A DNA stretch of 64,000 nucleotides from a virus, in the IMG/VR virus record IMGVR_UViG_3300031987_000007, positions 1-64,000 of that record; one strand, written 5' to 3'. The translations under genes were made by a program, and so were the position numbers. Below are positions 49,401-54,634 of this stretch, one piece after another. Numbering within the stretch: the stretch's first letter is position 1; every line of letters starts with the position of its first letter. A model generated the notes under the pieces. The model searched no databases, was not told where the DNA came from, and was given only the letters and a program-made list of their open reading frames with translations.

Positions 49401-51214
49401 TCAAGGAAATCTACAACCCACACCATTCGGTAGTGGCGGCGGATTCCGTAGACGGAGAAGCCCTGGAAAAAGCCGGGTACAGTAAAGGTGCTGAGGTGCC
49501 TCGTGATCCGGCAGATCCTGACCAGACTGTGAAGCACTTGTATATGACTCGGGATGGCGGTCTGCAAGGCTTTGTGACTGGCTCCATCTCGTATACTGGC
49601 TCACGCGCCAAGGGCAGTAAGTTACACAGCGGACTGACTCGGGTGACCGAAGAAGGGGTCCACAGGAAGAACCAGAAAACCAACGCCGAGATTCAGCAGA
49701 ACAAGGCAGCAGCCATTGCCTCACTGAATACGCCGGGTGCGTTCGCCAGGGCCAAGAAGGATGCTCAAGGTAATCTGGTCCCCATCGTGAACCCGGCTGG
49801 TGATGTGGTGAACTACCGGTATTTGATGTCTGAGGGAAACAAGGATTCTTTATTGGATCGTGACCTGCGGGTAGACAATGTGATGGGAGCCATGGCCGGT
49901 AGCATCTACGACAAGCCGAAGTCTGCGGACCAGAACCGGGAAGTGATCCAGGCGTTGAAGGATCAATTTGACGCAGAAGGGGCCAACAACCCCAACGCTT
50001 ACATGGAGTTCTCCCCAGACAGTGACGATCTACAGATCCGTGAGACCTATGCCCTGTTGCCGGACTCCACCAAGAAAGCCATCAAGGATACCTGGGGGCG
50101 TAATGGTCTGATGGTTCGTAGTGATGTAATGGACATGGTGTTTGGATATCGTAAAGCCAGCCTGGCCAACGTGTACGATCGACAGGCAGCCCATGATGGC
50201 ATTATGGATGAACTGACTAATGGGCTGGCCAATGCGTTTGTTACCGGCACCACAGCGGTGTTTGGAGACAAAGCAGCGTACCGTATCCGACAAGGTGAGG
50301 ATGTCTGGCAAGAATTGGTCAAAGAGCTGAAAGACATCTACGTGATTAAAAACTTGTGGACCTTACTGGGTAACATTTCCAGTAACGTCAGCCTATTGCT
50401 CTGGCACGGGGTTTCACCCTCGGATCTGGTTCGGGACCACAAGATCGCTATTGAAGGATTGCTCAACTACCAACGCAACCATGAAGAACTCATGAAGCTA
50501 GAGCGTCTCCGGGATACCGGAACATTCTCAGGTAACCAGAGTGACGTTGATCAACGGATTCTGGAGTTACAACACAGCATGAACAACAACCCGGTTAAAG
50601 AGTTGTTGGATGCCGGTCAGTTCCAGACCATCATCGAAGACATTGATGCGGAAACCGATCAGTTTTCCTACAAGTCGAAACTGGTGGACTGGACTGAAAA
50701 CAAGACAGCGAAGCTACCCAGTTCAGTGAAGACAGCCGGTAAAACATTGTTCATGGCCCATGACACACCATTGTACAAGCTGCTTCACCGCAGCACGGCC
50801 ATGAGTGACTTTGTGGGTCGGTACACGTTGTATCAGCACCTGACCACCAAAGCATCGAAAGGGAAGGAGCCCATGGAAAAAGGCGAAGCCATGCACAAGA
50901 TCAAACAGGCCTTCGTCAACTATGACGTACCGACACACCGGACTCTGCAATACCTGAATGACACTGGTTTGGTGTTCTTCACTAAGTATTACATGCGAAT
51001 CCAACGTGTCTTGATGGAGCTGTACCAGGATAAGCCGGTGAGGGCCTTGCTAATGATCCTGTTCTCCCAGTTTGTGAGTAACGTTCCAGCGGTACAGGAC
51101 TCGGCGTTCTTTGGTCGGATCGGAAATAACCCATTCGACACTGGCGCCCTGGGATTGCCAGGTGGGTTGGATGAAACGATCGTGATGCAAACGGCACTGA
51201 GTCCGTTCAACTAA
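40472..51214 (+). CDS. Virion-encapsidated RNA polymerase (N4 gp50-like) with metallopeptidase and ejection domains
   Basis: 3,580 residues, near N4 vRNAP (3,500). The N-terminus has Gly/Ala-rich membrane-active segments (about 190-360), then coiled coil, and a Glu/Thr-rich disordered linker at about 770-900. The polymerase domain (about 1280-1850) has RVGIKSN (Arg1304), motif A EGDGVTNGPM (Asp1445), motif B RKRVKTPLTAMVFGAG (Arg1544, Lys1548, Phe1556) and motif C NVHDA (Asp1835). These spacings (141, 99, 291) parallel N4 R424, D559, R666, D951. A zinc-peptidase motif HELIH (2262-2266) with downstream DEMVAWG (about 2327) follows. The C-terminal 600 residues look like large-polyvalent-protein ejection domains (IYVIKNLWTLLGNISSNVSL). 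It is injected with the DNA to transcribe early genes. Phe replaces the usual Tyr in motif B. Confidence 0.92.
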   Translation: MSEFNASRYFDNLAAKEADTTLSPNAWQGVQNRLTKKQQDVAETSRRKVEAMRENERTVNQQDQWDSVAGDLGTGSDIVRETVEGGVKGVGAVFGGIGDGIEAAGKGIEDVLGAVGLGDEVQAANEFLGGLGVNAPSEGFQGVENWMNQGAENIDQSQDMDYRQSLIDSTPGGDVTDPSTWTLGENPSAEGYAGHIAGIIGGFAPQAATLLAGSPTRVATAMATVGGAQVGGSQANEAETRIKAASQEELSQIGMYQDLIKEGVSHEDAVEQTSKAAGAAAFMAAAPVGAVGGAATSYILGPLQKQLAGNIAGRTAGSVALSGTEEATQEVSETVAARAGVNAAIGDDQDLTADTFADALLGGGFGAGLGVAGTTASELQRAGQKRADKEDKKAAERRATNGTISELMAAGDVDTLVDPEAGKRFKAEDVAQAAVVASTTAELDQEVQNNGKKILPKIGERLETELENLKADEALRSPEAETKNKGLLKKAQQLKARETKAGNSVGVEQANEMIGQLTEELKATRDEDKAVKKERTDRIEAMESAIARVNVAQRNLSANASKSVDVDSLISIVETPETDAVEKSSAAQEIITQAMANPDVLTEDTALRLADDSANGLTEKQRGYLRSLSQSKVAANELKDYTDVVKDIFSANPSTGFKSLPQYRSSVQRGLTNGSTDRVAAELAQLGRFSESHQAKAALARQAFDGMEPGQKQAQIVHRDGGWEMNTGKPMSDKQLRENGGLSISTGSQRLVEGIEREAQVIEAARQELEAATAVTTPTEQPEAVSDNETADVDAQADQNADQETENETDQTQSDQPAEEATAPETSTEAEPETGTVTSAEPERASEDTEVRDRADDGTRDFGTTVEGRGGDTGREESVEPEAPAKSVLFVDQGTFEPYIGQTTVTEFTSMNLVQAYFTTKKGLPLTANKDFLSETLATNLDNPEALPVEFSDRNDTRDKQQGLVRYFAETATKWNQTVDALFQDKKRKDFRHENLVTFFAENGQLDENTKTAISTAAFTWAVENGNDLWYNDEDAIRKILGLGPQDVVTDNDRLLVGDVGTRDKLVIQDLGQRVTQALGQRISKDAPINHQAQLEGAFGAIALAVLQEQGYVQRIARQNAAFGTDQVNEEGKLPLNWFVRSNRITDSEGNTQFNPMITGLTDRAKGTQQIVHDLFRVESQKTGPVDTAPKKVQDTTRRTDQKVPKEQRKILEAAMAQEHWLRADMLDAETGILNKLPRALVDAISGVEATEDRLIHKANRSSLDAKNESIVRGNDYMYELANDRSDRMDQPFFFDRSVWRQQRVGIKSNTFNPQASKVHRFVIKMVGWDYDVPVALTGESGQRFKLAVLESLGVKTDKQGNAKSLGQWDTTVNDPEVRAAVEALKKFSTGQTTTQADQDAILAGVQRGGEDFHSFDGLWHLAQVELAETTGETNFTATLVREGDGVTNGPMFAQLQTGALFGRDGMGAKGGFFTKADAVQDYGVWAQEGSNHDLYETLANAVAEKMEGQRSVDSGSEPFYNFLDKILGQFRDVDTDAVTGKGRKRVKTPLTAMVFGAGKEKSIANMGHEFVDLIYDNIQDILDTHDNDRDARASIETLFSELNGFLPKSQQIGIRPTRKNAADLEFSAGQRETLVGLFEGTIGQHIDNALEDQYGEFLSRRKRLNDAAGLSFKLYKLVYDAERRAMMQELEGAGTMPVNKKGEPLQDLTKAQEQELNKRVEALSPLVHTALSKGGSRDAGLKMAKIQRSMAPADQPRWNGKVTFKKHVPLNADANVDTLHKSVRKDSRKEMDFRAVVQEETDPGVAPLIMLIHSMDSAIISRVYKNANILNVHDAAIGSPEQLETVMRSMNQETLNALIEYSVPEEVMQALYHTLLSFNERAGDFEQDAQFQADYKALKKELKAEPGEKAGELLKAATDMDQEAMQWAQDLEYVNQYGYEGSAYHVQDSDRQRIKDRLKTPMKDRIIARLGKAKLANPEQVSGDLARYLEKQEAAFVAQVEAGNNMTASQRNEVRVLRLVNEVFIQTGDLNQALGRVLPGTKNKAERGRLRGQLIQILGSNNAKRRDVRHAPAGRVVDMIQSAEAGSWLSESVKADLGRVKEALLENPMDVAGTLRASTRTDADHAAVMAYLQRAYNGRRETSWGTLGTPRSNSSEALVQAMTQTPVMKAKDLYPHLRKALQEMPKGPSRSALGQVLLELRDRIDPELEVRYITQDTPASLAPESVTGARGFFHQGEGGRYIAVKGPDFVESNLTPELLAHELIHSVVSADIKKELAAQKRNKNHKSNLTPLVNDLERVRQKAEELVVNDTALQAKYGNAVKDVDEMVAWGMSNAGFQQEVLSQFEVETQTQNNRFVTGMQSFIKTLANILFRKSATPAQQNGLNVVINNASGLFAAVADSKATTVEVTAKQETPDPFGEVDKYTTEDIYNALDGEPDGRLQSVMDQVITHLHGPYGGIKALVDRQTGNTAEDVYLNAMITGELPFASRAIASGLVLSDKQAFVLEQSEVTMQTLMDGKSLASKDMVRLFRKTRSELSAKDFHDGDWALATDTEKAKAHQTYDFIFKLNATDTESRSDHLSRFAALALTYPPLYQKMNFPVTPEQGSSSAKMGERIQSWFNDQVQRFANEINKTYSGQEGRARMDALVKRLVQIEARKKAKIASGKVSLLDQIEEANNNAAGSVRSRVANLARSERFSNSDSPIVRAASKTTALGAENRLGELLNTMEDFRNSRFPGRQGLAASAMSEVRGTTESNKVFHELLNEAGKNERERKQRIESVKQQILESFGEDGESLTDTQRSDLTRVLLKTDLSALLADDRFTVKQLTNLVDNTQNLDTTIAEAEGDLAALGPNAAYYKNAAEALGHFMATGEVLSPNLMLNVHNIANKVGMSDANTVAPQDVEAAKAILDPLVSLYALRATGQTQQQTVKRLMQHQQERGQQSGVFFMLKLHQSMKDEAKRELFDNDPALFTKGYIKEIYNPHHSVVAADSVDGEALEKAGYSKGAEVPRDPADPDQTVKHLYMTRDGGLQGFVTGSISYTGSRAKGSKLHSGLTRVTEEGVHRKNQKTNAEIQQNKAAAIASLNTPGAFARAKKDAQGNLVPIVNPAGDVVNYRYLMSEGNKDSLLDRDLRVDNVMGAMAGSIYDKPKSADQNREVIQALKDQFDAEGANNPNAYMEFSPDSDDLQIRETYALLPDSTKKAIKDTWGRNGLMVRSDVMDMVFGYRKASLANVYDRQAAHDGIMDELTNGLANAFVTGTTAVFGDKAAYRIRQGEDVWQELVKELKDIYVIKNLWTLLGNISSNVSLLLWHGVSPSDLVRDHKIAIEGLLNYQRNHEELMKLERLRDTGTFSGNQSDVDQRILELQHSMNNNPVKELLDAGQFQTIIEDIDAETDQFSYKSKLVDWTENKTAKLPSSVKTAGKTLFMAHDTPLYKLLHRSTAMSDFVGRYTLYQHLTTKASKGKEPMEKGEAMHKIKQAFVNYDVPTHRTLQYLNDTGLVFFTKYYMRIQRVLMELYQDKPVRALLMILFSQFVSNVPAVQDSAFFGRIGNNPFDTGALGLPGGLDETIVMQTALSPFN

Positions 51215-51227
51215 AAGGAAGTAGACA

Positions 51228-51268
51228 CAAGAAAGCCCCTGTACGAAAACGTAGAGGGGCTTTCTTCT
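51228..51268. terminator. Bidirectional intrinsic terminator
   Basis: AAGAAAGCCCCT pairs with AGGGGCTTTCTT across a 14-base loop, with T/A runs on both sides. Separates the rightward vRNAP gene from the leftward block. Confidence 0.85.
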
Positions 51269-51280
51269 ATGTACTGTAGA

Positions 51281-51523
51281 TCAGGTCCAGTGTTCTGTAG
51301 TCATGAGAGCAAAGGCTACTACAAACCCAATGATGATACCGGAGGTCGCGCCTTGTTCACTTTTCTTACGGCCTATAACGCCGCCCAGTAAACCAATCAA
51401 AAGGGCAGAGATCATGAAGCCCACAGATCCAGAAATATTGCTGGAGCCGGTGAGGCCTGTATGGATGAAGACACCGATGATGTAGAGCGCGCCTACAATA
51501 AGCCACTGCGTTCGGTTAAACAT
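51281..51523 (-). CDS. Small membrane protein, 80 aa
   Basis: Starts MFNRTQWLIVGALYIIGVFI at 51523 (AGGA upstream). Three hydrophobic segments: residues about 6-24, 33-50 and 61-74, separated by short loops with a GRKKSEQ cytoplasmic stretch. Could be a second holin/antiholin or a membrane-association peptide. Function not recognised. Confidence 0.65.
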   Translation of the reverse strand: MFNRTQWLIVGALYIIGVFIHTGLTGSSNISGSVGFMISALLIGLLGGVIGRKKSEQGATSGIIIGFVVAFALMTTEHWT

Positions 51524-51540
51524 AAAGAATCCTGTTGGGT

Positions 51541-51578
51541 AATAAAACAAAGCCCCGGAGACTCCCCAGGGCTTTGTG
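51541..51578 (-). terminator. Intrinsic terminator
   Basis: Minus-strand RNA ACAAAGCCC...GGGCTTTGT with a GGGGAGTCTCC-type inner hairpin, followed by TTTATT. Ends the operon after the 64-aa membrane gene. Confidence 0.82.
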
Positions 51579-51587
51579 CTGCCGACA

Positions 51588-51782
51588 CTATTCGTCGTCG
51601 TTGTCTTTCTTGTGCTGGGCCGCTTCCCACAGGATGTAATACACCAGTGCGAAGACGCTGAGTACAGCGAGGACGACGGCCACTATAGCGGAGACGACGG
51701 AGAATACAAACCCGCCGAAGAAGGACAACGCAGTGATCAGTGCGGCAAGTAAAGCCAGCCCGATGGACTTGAGGAAGGCCAT
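51588..51782 (-). CDS. Small two-pass membrane protein, 64 aa
   Basis: MAFLKSIGLALLAALITALS starts a nearly continuous hydrophobic stretch (to about residue 52, including FVFSVVSAIVAVVLAVLSVF), ending with the charged tail EAAQHKKDNDDE. Two transmembrane helices are likely. Position at the end of the replication operon; function unknown. Confidence 0.7.
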   Translation of the reverse strand: MAFLKSIGLALLAALITALSFFGGFVFSVVSAIVAVVLAVLSVFALVYYILWEAAQHKKDNDDE

Positions 51783-51791
51783 ACAGCCCCC

Positions 51792-52178
51792 TTAGCCAAA
51801 CAGGCTCTTGCTGTCCGTGGCTGGCTTTTCTGCTTCTTGCTCATCATCGTCGTTGGCCGATGCTTTGTCTGCGTCCGGAGTGAACGGAGGGGTGTCTTCT
51901 TCCTCTTCTTTTTCTACCGCAGGCTCCGGCTTGGGATCTGGTTTTGCCTTAGCTTTGGCCTTTGGCTTTTCGGCCGGCTGTTCCGTAGTTTCCGGTACCT
52001 GGGCCACGGACTCAATCGGTGCCTCGGACACTTCGACTTCAGCCGACAGGTTGAAACCGCCTTTACGGGCGACGGCAAAGTTAATTTCACGCACCGGGGT
52101 GGTGATGCCTTTGGAGGCCACGTAGTCTTTGATGGCCTGTTCGATATCGTCTTGTTTAATGCTGAGCTTAATTTCCAT
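51792..52178 (-). CDS. Replication-module protein ending in KSLFG, 128 aa
   Basis: A folded N-terminal half (MEIKLSIKQDDIEQAIKDYV, INFAVARKGGFNLSAEVEVS) is followed by a long disordered Lys/Pro then acidic linker (EKPKAKAKAKPDPKPEPAVE) and the terminal peptide SKSLFG. The same five-residue C-terminus ends the SSB-like protein two genes upstream, suggesting a shared docking peptide. No known family. Confidence 0.72.
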   Translation of the reverse strand: MEIKLSIKQDDIEQAIKDYVASKGITTPVREINFAVARKGGFNLSAEVEVSEAPIESVAQVPETTEQPAEKPKAKAKAKPDPKPEPAVEKEEEEDTPPFTPDADKASANDDDEQEAEKPATDSKSLFG

Positions 52179-52207
52179 TGGTTTTTCCTATTGGTTCGGT
52201 GGTGGCA

Positions 52208-52702
52208 TTACGCCGCTTTGGGAATGGATTGGTGATACTTGTGAATGCCATAGAGACCGATGAACAAGGCATCGGCAATGGCCTGACCCTTGGCCTTGGT
52301 ATCGAGGATACGCAAGCCAGGGAAGAGCTGAGTGGCTCTGGATCGGGCTATGTCTTTATCCGTCCCGATCAGGTTGGTGTGTTTCTTCCAGGCTTGGGGC
52401 GTGACCATCGTGAGGGGAATCCCCATACCGGCAATGATGCCGTGGACAACGCCGGCAGAGTGACCAAAGGAGAAGGCCCGTGCGGCCCCGTCTTTGGGCA
52501 TACTGTGGACGTTCTCGACATAGGCATGGGAGAGCCCGGGCCACTTCTCAAGCCAGGCCACAATAGCCGCACCGTTGACGCGGTTCTTGGAGCCTATCTT
52601 GATGCCTGGCATGAACAGGTGATCGACGTATTTGCCATGCTCATTGAGGATGACCAGGGCCCCAGTGAGGCCCGGATCAACGGCGAGGAACCCTCGACTC
52701 AT
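52208..52702 (-). CDS. RuvC-like Holliday junction resolvase
   Basis: A 164-residue RNase H-fold nuclease. The first strand has the catalytic Asp in FLAVDPGLTGALV (Asp9), the second acid is in HAYVENVH (Glu63), and the C-terminal helix gives IADALFIGL (Asp144); TDKDIARSRATQLFPGLRIL is typical of the RuvC/phage resolvase family. It would cut branched DNA before packaging. Overlaps the small gene upstream by four bases. Confidence 0.88.
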   Translation of the reverse strand: MSRGFLAVDPGLTGALVILNEHGKYVDHLFMPGIKIGSKNRVNGAAIVAWLEKWPGLSHAYVENVHSMPKDGAARAFSFGHSAGVVHGIIAGMGIPLTMVTPQAWKKHTNLIGTDKDIARSRATQLFPGLRILDTKAKGQAIADALFIGLYGIHKYHQSIPKAA

Positions 52703-52965
52703 GACAGCTTTGCCTTTGCCGTAGAGCTTGGCTTGGCGGTCCCAGGTGGGATCTCCAGGTAACCCTCTTCAAAGGCTGCTTTGGGTGACCATGAGTGGTA
52801 TTCCTCGGCAGTGCCTTTGGCGTAGACCACATGATAGCCAGGCGCCATCGGATCCATGTTGCCAAGATCCCGGAAGTTACGGACGCTGAGTTTAAACTCA
52901 CCGTAAGGCATGGGTTCGGCATGGACCTGCTTGATGCACTGGTAGAATTTGAGGCGATCAGCCAT
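52699..52965 (-). CDS. Hypothetical protein, 88 aa
   Basis: Begins MADRLKFYQCIKQVHAEPMP; the middle is GYHVVYAKGTAEEYHSWSPK and the tail is Ser/Lys-rich. The sequence style (GY-V-Y-DGY-SWSPK--FE) is seen in small phage proteins of unknown function. Leader AACCAAGGAAT. It overlaps RuvC and is translated with it. Confidence 0.65.
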   Translation of the reverse strand: MADRLKFYQCIKQVHAEPMPYGEFKLSVRNFRDLGNMDPMAPGYHVVYAKGTAEEYHSWSPKAAFEEGYLEIPPGTAKPSSTAKAKLS

Positions 52966-53032
52966 TCAATATTCCTTGGTTCAGTTAATGGCCGGAGCCG
53001 CCGTAGCAGCCCCGGATGTTATCGAGCCAGGA

Positions 53033-53776
53033 TTAACCGAACAGGGACTTGGTCGGCTTGGCGGTAGAACCACCACCTGTGGCTGCCGGGGCACCTGCAG
53101 AACCACCGTTGCTGTCATTGGCAGCGGAGGCTTTGTTACGGGTCTGGCCGGTCCACTTCTTGTCCCAGGTGTGGTAGAACGCCGGCTCTTCGGCCTGGGC
53201 ACGGATCTCGGCCGTGGTCATCTGATCCTTCTCACGGAAGAACTTGTCGATCTCGTTGGTTTCACGAGTCTCGCCGGTCGGACGGTAAACACCGTCATCA
53301 CCTTTCTGGTTCTTATCCACGATCTGCTTTTGCAAACCAACAATGACACGCTGACCCAGCAGCTCAGTGACCACCTCGGCCTTGGTCATGACATCCTTGC
53401 CCTGGTCGAAGTTGTAGATGGCAATGGTCTTCTCTTCGGTATCGACTTCAGAGAGTTCTTTACCAACGGTCAGCAGCGCCAGTGAGTTGGCGTGGTTGAA
53501 ACCAGGCAGGTACTTACGATCACCATTGGCGGTTTCGTAGTAGTTCTTGTTGCCTTTGGCATCGCCGGATGCCAGGCACAGGCCTTCCTTGTACTCACGA
53601 CCTTCGTCGCTCTTGAGGGTCAGATTCAGGAACAAGGCACCGGACTGTTTCTTTTCCAGGTACGCCATGGAGACTTCCATCGGGTACAGCGCGGAGTCAA
53701 ACGGACCACCACCGCCTGCAAAGTCCTTTTCGTTTTCAATGGATTCGTCGGTTTTTACTGTATTGAGAAGTGACAT
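53033..53776 (-). CDS. Probable single-stranded DNA-binding protein (N4 gp45-like role), 247 aa
   Basis: N-terminal acidic/Gly region, then a beta-rich OB-like core (MEVSMAYLEKKQSGALFLNL, KEGLCLASGDAKGNKNYYET, ALLTVGKELSEVDTEEKTIA), a charged region and a Gly/Ala/Ser-rich disordered tail ending KSLFG. Core plus flexible tail with a short conserved tip is the SSB architecture. It is located beside the RecA-like ATPase and helicase-primase, as SSB is in N4. The identity is inferred from architecture and place. Confidence 0.7.
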   Translation of the reverse strand: MSLLNTVKTDESIENEKDFAGGGGPFDSALYPMEVSMAYLEKKQSGALFLNLTLKSDEGREYKEGLCLASGDAKGNKNYYETANGDRKYLPGFNHANSLALLTVGKELSEVDTEEKTIAIYNFDQGKDVMTKAEVVTELLGQRVIVGLQKQIVDKNQKGDDGVYRPTGETRETNEIDKFFREKDQMTTAEIRAQAEEPAFYHTWDKKWTGQTRNKASAANDSNGGSAGAPAATGGGSTAKPTKSLFG

Positions 53777-53837
53777 AAGGTATTTCCTTTTTCGTTTCGA
53801 TTGGGGTTAGGTAATCAGAGCTACAGGGACTGGGGAT

Positions 53838-54572
53838 TCAGTCCGCGTAGTATTCGTGAAGTCGGTCGAAGACCAACTGGATGTTGTTGTCGATGAAGGT
53901 TTCTTCGGTTTCAAACAGGCCCATGGGACCACGCAGCCGTTCGTTGACGGTCTCTTTGGTCAGGTCTGTCTGGAACACGTACTTGAAGCCCAGGGCCTCT
54001 TCTTTCGGGGTAACGGTCAGAAGGTCTGAACCATAGTCCTTGAGATCCTTCAGCTTCACTTTCTTGGCGGCAATGATGCATGAGAAGTAGCTCTCAATGC
54101 CGTTGTTCTTCAGGGCACCTTTGACCGGTACCTTGGTGTCCATGACCATCTCGGCTTCGTTGTAACTATCCAGGGTGTGGGCAATGAACACGACGTTCTT
54201 GGTGGAGTTGGCCACGTTCTGTGACATCAGGGTTTTGAAGAACTGTGCGAAATCGCCCCAGGCTTTCATGGTGTTTGCGGAGTTCAGTACAAACAGGGAT
54301 TCGTACATATCCATCATGTAGGTGAGGGAGTCCACCACGATGGTATGAACGTCTGGCATGTTCTCGGCTTCATCAAAAGCCTGGAACACTTGATGAGGGT
54401 CGGTGATAGTGAACTGCTTGAACTTACTTTTGAACGGTAGTTTCTTACCGGACTCGGTGTTCAGGTAGATCACGCCTTCCGGGTTCTTGATCTCCCGAAG
54501 GGATGCCGATTTGCCGGCTGAAGATTTACCACACAGTAGAACGAGATTGTCGTTCACATGATCCTGTGACAT
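53838..54572 (-). CDS. RecA-like P-loop ATPase (phage AAA_24/Sak4-like)
   Basis: Walker A CGKSSAGKSAS is near residue 14-24 and Walker B TIVVDSLTYM at about 85, followed by FIAHTLDSY (a sensor-like stretch at about 130). 244 residues with a compact RecA fold. Such phage proteins (Sak4-type and AAA_24 ATPases) act in recombination or replication. It lies between SSB-like and helicase-primase genes. Confidence 0.82.
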   Translation of the reverse strand: MSQDHVNDNLVLLCGKSSAGKSASLREIKNPEGVIYLNTESGKKLPFKSKFKQFTITDPHQVFQAFDEAENMPDVHTIVVDSLTYMMDMYESLFVLNSANTMKAWGDFAQFFKTLMSQNVANSTKNVVFIAHTLDSYNEAEMVMDTKVPVKGALKNNGIESYFSCIIAAKKVKLKDLKDYGSDLLTVTPKEEALGFKYVFQTDLTKETVNERLRGPMGLFETEETFIDNNIQLVFDRLHEYYAD

Positions 54573-54595
54573 AGAGGGTTCCTATTTTTCTGGTT

Positions 54596-54627
54596 GGTTC
54601 GCAGAAGGGCCCGGAGGGCCCCTATAC
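54596..54627 (-). repeat. GGA-triloop hairpin, copy 4
   Basis: TTGGTTCGCAGAA then GGGCCC-GGA-GGGCCC and CTATA. Perfect 6-bp stem with GGA triloop on the plus strand, between the helicase-primase stop and the RecA-like ATG. The left flank TTGGTT-CGCAGA parallels TTGGTTTGATTCACAGA of copy 1. Confidence 0.6.
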
Positions 54628-54634
54628 ACTGAGG

